Positions 34,911-46,562 of a stretch of 64,000 nt of DNA are shown in pieces. This DNA is from Stromatinia cepivora. Taxonomy: Eukaryota; Ascomycota; Leotiomycetes; Helotiales; Sclerotiniaceae. The stretch is taken from NCBI GenBank assembly GCA_014898415.1, contig RCTD01000016.1, forward strand, positions 1 through 64,000, read 5' to 3'. The notes below the pieces were generated by a model. That model made no database searches. It was not told the DNA's origin and was given only the letters and a program-made list of their open reading frames with translations. Every line of letters begins with the position of its first letter. The first letter of the stretch is position 1. A program made the position numbers and the translations under genes.

Positions 34911-35581
34911 GGTCATGCAACTACTGAACCAGCTAAATCATCATCATGCCATGATGATGCACTATTCTTATAATGTACACCTGGGTATATAATTGGCTGC
35001 CAATCACAGCTACATAGACCATATGTTGGTTTGCATCTAATGCCAAACTTGACATACTAGGTATTTATCTTCATGGTTCACTACATTGGACACATGCTAT
35101 TGATGGAAATAAATGAAACAGGGAAGAGGTTTGGAAGTGGTTCGATTACTAGTATCATGTGGTTCAGATATAATTTCTCCGCCCTCCAAAGACATTCCCT
35201 AAGTTCCAGGCCATCTTCCATCGTTACTTTCACGGCTAGTATGGAACCTAGTTCAGCTCTTGGAAATGTCCTTGATCCCAACATTCTGGCTGGTATGTTC
35301 ATTTTCATGTATAATTTGTTTACTTTCAAGTTATACATTCCAGCATCAAGTCTGATCGGCATATGGTGAGGTGGAAACTCCAATTATACGAAGTCAGGCT
35401 AAAAATCTCTCTCATCGGATCTCGACAAGCGTGAGACGAGGTCTAATTGTACAGAATCAACTTAGACATTCCCATCAACAAATTCTCACCTGCATTCAGA
35501 CAAGTTGTTCCATTCAACTGGGCAGAACGGAATTGTGAATTCCTACTGTACAAACTAACGAGCACAAGATTAGGGGTTTTA
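34911..35581. other. intergenic; truncated 5' side of the NLR pseudogene
   Basis: Between the divergent NLR and kinase-like pseudogenes. An inverted repeat CATCATCATG-CCATGATGATG at about 34939-34960 forms a near-palindrome. No gene recognised; short ORFs at 35073-35383 overlap on both strands without family resemblance. Confidence 0.5.
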
Positions 35582-36769
35582 ATGTGCATCTCGCAGCTAA
35601 CATGCTTCGCAGAACTTCCTGACGTAAAGAAAGTGCTTCAGATATCGGGCCTAGGTGTCTCTGCTTGCGCCACCAAATTCAAAATCTCAACTATTTTGAA
35701 AGATGGGACAGATCGAGATTATTATCTAAAGGTATGTTACTGAATTTTGAACTACGAAATATCTTGACAAGTTCAGACGGCGGTTGGCGATTTAGGTCGC
35801 GCTGCTGTTCATGGTGAATTCGAGTCTATGAAGGCTATACAGAAAGTTGCACCTGATTTCATTGCAGCACCGATTTCACAAGGATCAATGAAAGACCAGC
35901 CAAACTGTCACTTTTACCTAGGCCAATATCTACCAATTGTCGATGAGTTGGTGGGGCCAGCTTATTTTGCGAGCAGATTGCCAGGCTTCATAAGAATTCG
36001 GTCTCTCCGAACAACAAATATGGCTTCCACACAGTGACGTTCAATGGTGATCTTCCACAGAAGAATGACTATTCTGAAAGCTGGGAGTCTTTCTTCGCTG
36101 CAGGTTTTTGCCATATGTTGGCGATCAATACTGAACGTGCAGGACCGAGCGAGGAACTCGAAGCTCTGGTCCCTGCGTTCTTTGAGAAGGTTATTCCTCG
36201 ATTGCTTAGGCCTTTAGAGGGAAATATCAAGCCTAGCTTGGTCCATAAGTTTATCAGCTCTCACATTCAATGGTCCGGGTCCTCCTCGTTCTTACATTTC
36301 TAACCATTGTCCATATAGACGGGGGCATGTGGTGTGGCAATGCTGGTCTAAATACCCTCGATGACGAGCCTGTAATATTCGACCCTGGATGCTTTTATGC
36401 CTACAATGAATGTGAGTATTCCCTATATACAGCTTTGGCGGGCTTGCCAGTTGATAATCCATCGTAGACGAGCTTGGAAATTGGCGACCGGAACGTAATA
36501 AGTTCTCAAAAGCATTTTTCAATGCCTACCATGCCCGTTTTCCAAAGGCCTCACCTGAGGAGGACTACGACGATCGCATTGTCTTATATTCAATTCGCTT
36601 TAATTTGCATGCTGCAAGTCTTTTCCCAACTGTTTTAGGATTCGGAGATTCGTAAGTTTCTCCGGTGACTTTGGACGATAGATCTGATCAATGATACAGA
36701 CTTATACAAGACATGAAGTATCTGGTAGAGAAATACTTAGAAGGATTCTCGTCTGAGATCAGAAATTGA
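35582..36769 (+). pseudogene. decayed fructosamine-3-kinase-like gene
   Basis: Relic of the fructosamine/ketosamine-3-kinase family, which repairs glycated proteins by phosphorylating fructosamine. Exon 35582-35731 (ELPDVKKVLQISG, DYYLK), intron, exon from 35777 (GEFESMKAIQKVAPDF, HFYLGQYLP). A one-base frame change lies near 35970, after which NNKYGFHTVTFNGDLPQKND and EKVIPRLLRPLEGNIKPSLV continue in another frame. The intron after SLVH has lost its donor (CAT runs straight into AAGTTT at about 36249). The following exon reads GGMWCGNAG where the family has the catalytic HGDLW-GN, so the HGD Asp is gone. Downstream exons (ELGNWRPERNKF; NLHAASLFPTVLGF) still have good splice sites at 36415/36469 and 36652/36709. 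Almost certainly non-functional. Confidence 0.82.
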
Positions 36770-37458
36770 TTCATCTTGATATTGAAATTTACTTGTTTGC
36801 AATTGGGATGTCGATGATGAACATGATGCCTGAAATATGACAAAAACAGGATACGAGTATTTACTATCTTTCGTCTGATATCAGCCATACATGTCCTAGA
36901 TATCCTCAAGTTTTGGCCTAATATTGCCTCAAATACCCCTTACTAGCTCGGGCTACATAAAAATGTGACAGGTTTCTACTCGATATCGTGCGTGGTTGTG
37001 CCAACTAATTTTGAACATTGATGTACCATTCTGCCAGATCAGGTTGAAAATTCAACTACCGATCTCTCAAATCAACTTGAACTATCAACGTTTCGAATAT
37101 GAATGTTCTTCGATTTCCAATTCACCAGGCACATGATGTCGACCAATTTCGAAGATTGATCTCTTATGATTTTAAATGTCCCAGATTTACTTCACATATC
37201 TTGAGCTTTCTTGCATGTCATGGGCAGGATATGGAGGACAATCATGCGTGATCTTGTGTGGGAAAAAAGTTAATCCTAGAGCTACTGCGTTAACGTTTGA
37301 GTCCTAACATAATTTTGCAGAAACTTCTCACATGTCAACGCACGTTATTGATCATCTCGACTGATATCTCCTGAAGTCCATATTCCATACCTGTCTCATG
37401 GAACTTCCTACCCACAGTAAAAGACCTTGTTTACCATTTTCCGGTTGCAATTTCCCCC
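36770..37458. other. intergenic, no gene seen
   Basis: About 690 bp between the two convergent pseudogenes. No ORF of interest. Confidence 0.5.
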
Positions 37459-38834
37459 TCAATCCCAAGGAGCTTGATTCTCCACAGGTTGATCAACATC
37501 CTCGTCAAAAATATCAAAACCTAGGTGCTTAGTTGGGTCCAAATACCTCACAGGTCCGCTCTCAATGGTTGTTGACAAACCGTCGATTATTGCGAAGTGC
37601 TTCTCACTCAATGGCGCATTGCAAAGATTTTCGGAAAGCCTATTCTCGTTGGCAGTTTTTGGAATTACGGAAGTACCACGTTGAATGGCCCAGGAGAGAA
37701 TTAGCTGTGCTGGAGTCATACCAGTCTCTTGGGAAACCTGAGAAATCTATTATCGGTTAGCTCTACGCCATGTCACCCAAGAATCAATTTCAGTTTTTAC
37801 CTGTGTATCGAAAAGAGGTCCTGGAATATCGGCATGAGGAGCCACCACTCCAACTGGCTTTCCTCCTAGTGGCTGGTGTGCCATGAGGTGGATATTCTCT
37901 CTCTTACAAAATTCAAGCAGCTCATGTTGCGGGAAATAACAACGGATGCATGTCAGCAGTCTCTTACTAGCGGTAGCAAAGGATTCAAGACTTACGGATG
38001 AGCCTCAACTTGATTAACTGCGGGGCGAATTCTCGCAATCTCCAAGATCCGTTTAGTCTTGAAGATATTGAAGTTGGACAAGCCTGAAGTTGTCAAATTT
38101 CATTCTAAACGCTGGCAGGATTTACATCTTACCAATTGCTTTTGCTTTATCGCTATCTACCAATTTTACCATTGCTTGCCATGTTTCTGTGTACTTTCGA
38201 GATCGTTCATAATCAATTACCGGCTCGACTTTGCTCAGCATTCATCTTCATTAGGAATGTGATCACTTTACCTTCCCGTTTCCACTGGGGTGTCCGATTG
38301 TACTGTTGTCTGGGCCAGGGAGATAGGCACGAGGAACTGGGTTGTAATCATCAGTGTACGGTTTGATCTTGGGGCTCTTGAGCTCACAGACAGTGCATAA
38401 GATACAAATCAACTACTCTAATATTAGTAACTGGATCAAGTCCATTTTCGGTATGCATTACTTACCATATTCCAGGCCCAAAGTTTTAAGACTCAAATCC
38501 AACGCCTTTTCGACGTCTTCGGGTTCATGCCACGATTGAGCTCTATGAAGAATTAGCAGGAAATTTTTTTCGTTTTAATTCCTATATGGACATGCAATTT
38601 AGTGGTCACGAATAACTGATCTCTTGAAACACCACTCTCTTTAATGGCATTTCCAATCGCCTTTTCATTGCCATATGCTGTTGCGCCATCGATGTGACGA
38701 TAACCAGCCTGGATTGCCGCCTTCACGATTTGCTTTACTTTCTCATTGCCGTCATTGCCTTGGAAAGTTTCTAGATCTACCGATGGTAAATTGCTGCCGT
38801 TTGCTAGCTGGAAATGGGTGATTTCGGTCGTCAT
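37459..38834 (-). pseudogene. aldo/keto reductase gene, probably inactivated
   Basis: NAD(P)H-dependent aldo/keto reductase read on the minus strand in up to seven exons: 38834-38596, 38542-38466, 38412-38272, 38223-38133, 38083-37996, about 37941-37801 and 37737-37459. The catalytic tetrad is recognisable: Asp and Tyr in RHIDGATAYGNEK, Lys in FVTTKL and His in VDLYLMHC. LSNFNIFKTKRILEIARIRP, LMAHQPLGG and SVIPKTANENRLSEN also fit. Three defects appear. The first intron has a GC donor (GCATGT). The frame shifts by one base just after the catalytic His (around 38385-38390). The exon starting YFPQHELLEF has no AG acceptor in front of it. Each could be a sequencing problem, but together they indicate decay. 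Confidence 0.78.
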
Positions 38835-39837
38835 AGTTTAGCTGGCAAACAAAATAATATGTTCTGATGTTTTTCGATCAGGTACGAGGTTAGAAAAGGC
38901 TCCATTGACGGGCATCAAGAGCAACCAATTATTGACCGCGAATTCAATGCACCTCTCTCATGCAGTTTATTCCTTGCAATCGGCCCATCATATGAATTAA
39001 ACTCTCAGGACCTCGGGACTCGAAATCCAGGTTTCATGGACTAACATCAATGTCAACCGCGAATTTAAAATCATTTTACAAGTTGCGCTTTCGAAATCGA
39101 AATCCAAAGTCCAATACTGAAACTCAAAGAACTAACTATTCTAGCCCTACGCATGAGTGAGAATTTCTTTCCTCCACTCGACCTCCTTTCCACTCCCTAA
39201 ATGCTCAACTCGACCTTAACCATTGAAGTTTTACTGTGCGACTCAAGCTTGCTTGAACATTCGAATCTCATCTCACATTTGATTGGTCCATCCCGCTCCC
39301 TTTCTCTCCCCGCCCTCTCTCTCCTCTATTGGAGCCCTCCCGTCATCTTCTAAAAGTTCGGCTATAGCTATACTTTGCTCAAAGACTCGATAAATTGTAC
39401 CTAGATATTGAAATCTGGATAGTGAAAGTGTCGATATGGTTACTAGTTACCCATTGCACTGAGTGAGATATACGCGAAAGTTAAACTCAAGAATTCAACT
39501 TATTAAGGACTAGTGAAAAAAAAAGAGGAAAGGAAAAGAAGGAATGTTGGAAATAAAGATTACGAAAATCAGTCCAACTGTCTCATCTTTTTGATATTTT
39601 CATATTGAAGTTGCCGAATGACTTCAGAGCCCGCTTACTAATCTAGTCTGCATGACAAGGCGCTGTTTCCCATAGCCTCGCCCCTCCTCGCCTAAAATAA
39701 TAATTTATCTCTCTCGAACAACTTTTCGACATTTCCACCACTACACACCACACTCGATTCCCCGAAGAATCTCTCAATGTTACGTCAACACCGGTAGCAT
39801 CACCTACAGCTTCCAATCCGCACACTCAAAACCCATC
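38835..39837. other. divergent promoter region
   Basis: 1 kb between the aldo/keto reductase relic and RPC34. CT-rich tracts (39290-39340) and an A-rich stretch (39516-39545) are present; no gene seen. Confidence 0.5.
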
Positions 39838-41056
39838 ATGTCTTCACGAGCAGGCACCGGCGCGCCGGCGCCCGATGATAAAATCGCAGCCTTGAAAAAA
39901 GTCCTCTATGATGAGTGTTTTGAATCTTTCGAAGATAATCCTACCTTTTACCAGGAAGATCTGTTCGAACTCAATGTCCTACCTAATGATGATGTGTCCA
40001 TACTGCTGGCTGTCACCCAGGGCCTCACAAATGATAAGTTGTTCAAGGTGGTTCAGGATTCGCAGAGGGGCATCGGATGGAAATTGCGTACTCAAGAGGA
40101 AGCCAAAAAGTAGGACCTTTAATTTCCCCCCTTTGCGCTCCAAATTGCGAGGAGTTCAAATCAGAATTACCCGTACATGATATATAGATAGCGCTAATGA
40201 ATTCCCGAACAATAGTTACCGCAGTCTTTCCTCCGAACAAGAAATTGTCTACGCGCTCATCGACGAAGCCGCCGAAGAAGGAATATGGACCAAAACCATC
40301 AAGGCGAGGTCCAATCTCCACGATGCCGTTTTCCGCACCGCCCTCAAGCACCTCGAAACGAAGCACTTGATTTCAGAAATGAAATCCGTGGAGAACCGTA
40401 ATCGGAAAATGTACATCAAATCTAGTCTGCAACCTTCCGATCGAGCCACTGGTGGAGCATGGTATACCGATAATGAACTAGACGAGGAGTTCATCACGCA
40501 AATCTCTCACATCTTATTTGATCACATCCACAGGAAATCTTTCTATAAATCTAGTTCGGCGAGTTTGAAGAAGCCGAAGAAGGTTGTGGGGAGGAAAATG
40601 TCTGCGGATGAAGCAAAAACGTTGAGAGACAAAGCTTTAGGAGCCCGAGTCAAAACTGAAGATACCACCGAGGAAGATGCTGTGGATGGTGCTAGGAGAC
40701 ATTACGATGCCCTATTGCCTATGCCACCCGGCTACCAAGGATATCCGACCCTTAATGAACTCACATCCTTCATTGAAAATTCAGGAGCTACGGCTATGAC
40801 CTTGACTGCTCAAGATATTCAGCAATTACTGGAAATATTGATCTTTGATAATAAGATTGAGAGGGTTCTTGCAGGTCCAGAAGGTGTTTGCTATAGGGCT
40901 GTAAGGAAAGGATTTAGGGAGGATCAGGAAGGTGGCCCATCTAGTGCTTTGACGGATGTTCCATGTGGACACTGTCCGGTTGCTGATCTTTGCGAGGAAG
41001 GTGGGCCTGTAGGACCAAGTACTTGCGAGTATTTTCAGACATGGTTGAATATTTAG
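39838..41056 (+). CDS. RPC34: RNA polymerase III subunit RPC34 (RPC6/C34)
   Basis: Subunit of the Pol III-specific heterotrimer that contacts TFIIIB and helps open promoters; nuclear. Two exons, 39838-40109 and 40216-41056 (GTAGGA donor, CAATAG acceptor), 370 residues. Tandem winged-helix domains occupy the N-terminal half: LKKVLYDECFESFED, LAVTQGLTNDKLFKVVQDSQ, WKLRT and, after the splice, YRSLSSEQEIVYALIDEA, GIWTKTIKARSNLH and LKHLETKHLISEMKSV. The C-terminal cysteine cluster CGHCPVADLCEEGGPVGPST plus C is the family's Fe-S-cluster-binding signature. ATG at 39838 follows a leader of about 120 nt. Confidence 0.93.
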
Positions 41057-41334
41057 GGGCGAAGATGGATATTCGGGATAGGATTCTATTACATAGCATA
41101 GCGACGGCCGGCTTCGGAGTTAAGGAAAGATACCACAGACGGGATATACAAAAGTTTCACGCGTCTAGTCACATAAGCAGACACCACATTCAAAAGACAG
41201 AAGAATAATTTAGTAAAATCCATTGCATTACTTTTCGTCACTTATCCGCCAGATAGCTAATCATAATGAAGATTTGCCGAACGATTTCGTGCTCAAAGAC
41301 CACCTTCCACCGATACTCTCGCAAGCAAATGCAT

Positions 41335-42279
41335 TTAAAGCTCACCAGACTTGACAATGGTTGGCTTTTTGTTGTATTGAACCTTTCCACTGCCGGATCC
41401 GGTAGCCTCGAGAGCCTTGACAACCTTCAAGGACTCATCGTCGACTTCACCGAAGACGACGTGCTTACCATCGAGCCAGCTGGTGACAACGGTGGTGATG
41501 AAGAATTGGGAGCCGTTGCTGTATAGTTGTTAGTCGATTGAAGTAGAATGAGAAGGCTTGCAAAAGCGATTTAGACTTACGTGTTTGGTCCAGCGTTGGC
41601 CATGGAGAGGAGACCTGGACGGGTGTGCTTTCGCTCGAAGTTCTCATCGGCGAACTTCTCACCGTAGATTGACTTTCCACCGGTACCCTATATAGTTCTT
41701 AGTTTCGAGTTTTATGTATTATTCGCATCGATCATCGTAACGTACGTTGCCACGGGTGAAGTCACCTCCTTGAAGCATGAATTGAGGGATGATGCGGTGG
41801 AAGGAAGAACCAGCGTATCCGAAACCCTTCTCACCAGTGCAAAGAGCACGGAAGTTCTCTGCGGTCTTTGGGACTACATCGTCGTAGAGGGTGAAGTTGA
41901 TTCTTCCGGATTGTTCTGCGATAAAGAAAGGATGTCAGTTTCGGACACTAAGAGAGGGGTTGGAAGGTGGGGCTGAGATGACGACAATCAAAATAAACAA
42001 AGATGTGGTTTTGGAGCTAGAGAAAAGCTCAATCGGCCCAAAAAGAGACACGCATGTTCATATCTTGATGGAAAATGATTGATGTTATAATAGAATTGAT
42101 GCAGAATGGATTAATGAAATGAAGATTGTATCACTTACCTTGAACGGTGGAGGTAGGCTTTCCGGAAGCGTCAAGGACTGGGCCTTCCCAGGTAACATCG
42201 AAGAAACTATTGCTCTGTCAGCTGCAATGTGATCATATTAATAGCTTTTTGATATTAAAACGTACGTTTTAATGGCCAT
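41335..42279 (-). CDS. CPR1: cyclophilin A, peptidyl-prolyl isomerase
   Basis: Cytosolic cyclophilin: prolyl cis-trans isomerase and cyclosporin A receptor. Five exons on the minus strand: 42279-42266 (only 14 nt), 42206-42139, 41915-41746, 41687-41581 and 41518-41335; 180 residues. Active-site elements are all present: [40 protein letters not shown] and the cyclosporin-contact Trp in [13 protein letters not shown]. The C-terminus ends [10 protein letters not shown]. In Botrytis cinerea the cyclophilin A gene (BCP1) has been linked to virulence and cyclosporin sensitivity; whether this is its orthologue depends on the species. The largest intron (42138-41916) is 223 nt. The residues around the first splice (MAIKT then FFDVTWEG) fix the micro-exon. 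Confidence 0.95.
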
Positions 42280-43964
42280 GTTTGATTTGGAAGCGTGAAA
42301 TTGTCTTGAAGAGATGGATTTGAAAGAGTTGTTGATGAAGGTGTTGCGAAGGAGGGGCAGCGAAGTGCTTTTCAACGCAGAAGCAGTGCGGGGCACGAAT
42401 AACATTTTTAGCGAAGTGGTTCGTAGCTTCCTGATTGGATAATTAGTTTTCTGGTGGGGCTGTGTAAAAAGTGAATTTGAGGCGTGGGATGTTTGTATGA
42501 GGGTGGTAGTAATGAATGGTGGTGGTGAGCAAGTGAGACGTATTGTACCTACCTAGTACTCCTATCCCGTACTAATACTAAAACAAAAATAAAAAACAAG
42601 GTGAATTAGTTCAAGGATCTTTTTCGGGTTTTGGGGCAAAAAGTATTGGTTAAATGAATAGAAGGAAAGAGAAGGAATCGATCGGAAGGAGGGGGAAAAG
42701 AAACAAGTAATGCAGGTGGGGTTGGTAAGGTAAGCTTCCAGCAGAGGTAGGGATAGGTAGATAGATTGATCGAGGGACTAGGTAGTATTTTGATATACAT
42801 ACAGAACTAGCTAGATAAATAGAACTAAGTACATAAGCAGAGACTATTGTAAAAGAGTATCAACCAAGTAGATGTTCTTCCAAGGAAGAATATCTCTGTG
42901 GTTTATTTCTAGGTCTCTGTTTTTTCCTTCTTTCTTTCTACCTACCTACCTAACTAGTACTTTTGAGGGGGAATCATCGAGGTCAATATCGGTTCCATTT
43001 AAAGTAGGTGTCTCCAGGTACCCAGGGACGTACCATAACTTTGACTAAAGGGTAACCTCTTATAGATGCACTATATCATCATCTAATCTATATCCATTGG
43101 CGCTGAACCTGCTCAGTCTAGAAGGATCGTTTTCCCATGTACCTCTACGGGAAATCCAATCAGGAGATGCCGCGCATTTGATTGAGTTGACATGACGCCT
43201 TCATGTATTCTTTACTCGGGTGGAGGGGAGGCAAAAATAGTGTAGCACATCCAGACCCAAAGGGCGATGCTCCAATCATCCAAAAGCGCGCAAAGGAATA
43301 CGAGAAATATGGTTAAACTGCAGATCTTTGTCCTGCAGGTTTGGTCGGGGTTTCTTAGCAACGTACCTGTATTTGGTTTGGTGAAGGATTCTTTCACCGA
43401 AGAGACACGGTAAAGATGCAATTAATCGAGGAGGAAAGAGAAGATTGGCAAATACTGCACTGATTGTACAATGTTGTAGGTGATCTCTCTGAAATAATGA
43501 AGTGAAAAGTACCCTCTGTAGATATTTTCGCTCAATCTCTTTTTTCTTCATAGTGATTTTCCTCGAATTGAGGGAAGCAGGGATTCCTCACCGCTTAATT
43601 GCTTCTGGAGTTTTGCCACAACCATTCTAGAGCATTTCAGACCCTCAGTACAGTCGAGAAGATCTTTTGATGTTGCAATTGCAATGAACATGTCGAAAAT
43701 ACCAAGAGAATACCGAAGAGCTGTTACCTAGACTGTTTCTTACTCCATCCAAAGCCACTTTTTGAGAAGACCCCAAAGGTATCAAGTCGGAGTTTATATC
43801 ACGTGACCATACATTTACATCGAGGCTCGTGCCCAACTTAGTGTGCGATCGGCCTTTCTTGAACACATGGGACACCTGCATCTCCATAACAATCAGTATC
43901 CAGATAGTCTCCCCCGCGTCTACAATTCCATATCATCTATCTCTTCTACCAAATAACCGTCGCT
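42280..43964. other. divergent intergenic region
   Basis: 1.7 kb between cyclophilin A and the epsin gene, holding both promoters. ACCT/CTAC-type repeats occur at about 42938-42955 and near 42545. The minus ORFs at 43212-43887 have no family resemblance. Confidence 0.55.
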
Positions 43965-45673
43965 ATGGATCTCGCTAGTTTGAAAGAGGCTGCGTCCAAT
44001 TTGACGCTGTACGATTTGAAGGCCGGTGTGCGAAAGGTACAAAATGGTAAGGATTCAGTGTAGACAGCTGGCTGATTTGGTTGTTCACTAATAATTATAG
44101 CTGTCATGAATTATACCGAGATGGAGGCCAAAGTAAGAGAGGCTACGAATAATGAGCCATGGGGTGCTAGTTCCTCATGTTAGTCGCAAGATCTAGTTAT
44201 ATTTAATTGTTAAGCTGTCAATCCTAATGCGTTATTACAGTGATGCAGGAAATCTCCAATGGCACATATAACTAGTAGGTTATTCTGGTCAATTTCTAAT
44301 CAGCATACTAATTTCATCCAAGTCAACTACTTAATGAGATCATGCCAATGATCTATAAGAGATTCACGGAGAAAGCTGCCGAGGAATGGAGACAAATTTA
44401 CAAAGGATTACAACTACTCGAATTCTTAATCAAGAATGGCTCCGAGCGTGTCATTGATGATGCGCGATCCCATTTGACGCTCCTCAAGATGTTACGCCAA
44501 TTTCATTTCATCGATCAGAATGGCAAAGATCAAGGTGTTAATGTTAGAAACAGAGCCAAGGAACTGGCTGAATTACTTAGTGATGTGGACCGGATTCGGG
44601 CGGAGCGCAAGAAAGCACGAGCTACCCGAAATAAATATACGGGAGTTGAAGGTGGAGCAGGAATAGGTGGTGGAATGTCGAGTTCCAGTAGATATGGAGG
44701 CTTTGGGAGTGAGGAACAAGGTGGTTATGGTGGATATAATGGAGGTGGTGTGTATGGAGATGGTGGTGGATTTGGGGGCCAGTCTAGCGACTTCCAAGAT
44801 TCTGGTAATCAAGGGGATTTCGGTGGCAGCAGCAGCCGCAGAGATAAGTTTGAGGAATATGATGAATACGACGAGGGTGCGGCTCCTTCATCATCGCGAA
44901 GACAGGCCGAGAGCTCCTCAGCATCATCCAATCGCAAAAGGGCTGGAACTGTGCGATCGACGAAAAAAGCCGAACTTCCAAAGAAGGAGCCAGAAGTCGA
45001 TTTGTTCTCTTTCGATGACCCAATACCCGTTTCTGCTCAGGCAGTTGCGCCTGCAGCATCAAGTAGTCTGGCCGATGATGATGACTTCGATGATTTTCAG
45101 TCTGCTACTCCAGCACAACCAGTTGCCCCGGCACCATTCTCTCCAATTTCACAACCTACCGCTACCACGACTTTTAATACACAATACGCCGCACCTCAGC
45201 CAGTATCGGCGCCAAAAGCAGCAAACTTGAGTGATCTGGTTGGTTTCTCGTCAATTTCACCAGCAACAAGCACCAACAACACGCCAGCCAACTATTCTGC
45301 ATTTTCCCCACCTGCCATGGCTCAACAGCCACGTCCAGTTCAAACAGGTTATCAAAGTACACAACCAAATTATTTCACGTCAGTTCAAGCCCCCAGCACA
45401 CAATCAAAGCCTATGTCGGCAACGTCCTCCGCCAAGTCGCCTACAGCTGCCAAGTCATCTGGGGGAGATGCTTTTGGATCTCTGTGGTCTACGGCCAGCG
45501 CTGGTATCAAAAAGCCCAGCACTCCCACAACTTCCGGCCCAGCGTTAGGGCAATTGGCCAAGGAAAAAGCAAGTGCAGGTATTTGGGGAGCATCATCTAC
45601 TGGAACAGCTCCTTCGCAACCTTCAAAATCTTCACAAAAGCTAGGGAATGGATTAGATGATCTATTGGGTTGA
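43965..45673 (+). CDS. ENT3: Ent3-type epsin (ENTH domain)
   Basis: Clathrin adaptor accessory protein for Golgi-endosome traffic. Four exons: 43965-44046, 44101-44178, 44241-44274 (34 nt) and 44323-45673; 514 residues. The ENTH domain covers about residues 12-160: SNLTLYDLKAGVRKVQNAVM, NYTEMEAKVREATNNEPWGA, SSSLMQEISNGTYNYQLLNE, RFTEKAAEEWRQIYKGLQLL and DQGVNVRNRAKELAELL. This matches Ent3/Ent5 rather than plasma-membrane Ent1/2, as no UIM is seen. The tail is Gly/Tyr/Ser-rich, then Pro/Ala-rich. It carries an acidic DFDDFQS motif (DFxDF type, which binds the ear domains of AP-1 gamma and GGA) and a C-terminal LDDLLG resembling a clathrin box. Confidence 0.92.
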
Positions 45674-46562
45674 AGAATATGTTTTGTGTTGGTATGAGTA
45701 TGTTTTTGCAGATGAACACACATGGTTACTAGGTATGCAGATGGGCGTTATTAGATACGATACTCAGGCGCATAAAATTTAATCAGATTTCTACTCATTT
45801 TTCCTTTGCATCAAAAAATCGAATTGTAGTTTGAGAGTCGATCACCAAAAATTTGTTGGTTATACAAGTGTATATTTGAAAATGAAATCAAAACTTCCTG
45901 TAAGGCAAAGAAAGATTTTACATTTCATGGGTTACTTTTAAAATAACGTATACATTTGGAATTACTCTTCAGAGGTTTAGAAAGGCTAATCTTCCCAAAT
46001 GTCATCGGAGAATTGTTTTCAAGCTGAAGTTTAAGGAGGATCAAATGCCCGCATGTATCTGTGCTTGTGTTTAAGCTTACGGGAGATGCTGGGAGGTGGG
46101 AGGTGGGAGGTGTAAGTTGGACCCCAATTCCGGAGTGGACCGACTTTTGGGATCCATTTGCAATTTTCATTAATCCTGTCAGTTCTAGGATGTATTATCT
46201 AGCGGAAATTCTTTTTTTGGGTTTGTAATTTGCCCGAAGAATTAATTTGTACCTTCACAGTCAGCATATAGCGTTAAGCTGTCAATATATCCACACTTTC
46301 CACTTAACTGCCCCTCGTTGATCTTACTTTACTCAGCAGCCAAAAGCAAAAAAACTTGATCAACATTCTTGGCCTCCGACAATCACGAGTACTGTCTAGA
46401 ATGCACTCACTTCACCTGTGAGAGTTGTGGTCAACGCATATTGGTGTGATGACATTTCATACATGTTGATTTTTGCAGGTTTGATACATAATCTTATTCA
46501 ACAAAATACCGTATACTGCACCGTCCATTTTCTCTTTTCTGACATCTTCATTTCACTCCATA
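45674..46562. other. intergenic, no gene seen
   Basis: About 890 bp between ENT3 and the NACHT-TPR gene. Contains the short tandem repeat GGGAGGT around 46090-46112. Promoter of the NLR-type gene is expected here. Confidence 0.5.

Noticed and set aside
35073..35383. ORFs on both strands of about 100 residues
   Set aside because: Mutually antisense and without family resemblance; the fructosamine-kinase similarity starts only at about 35582.
44667..45230. 187-residue plus-strand ORF in a second frame
   Set aside because: Frame shadow of the epsin tail, which is repetitive and therefore stays open in other frames.
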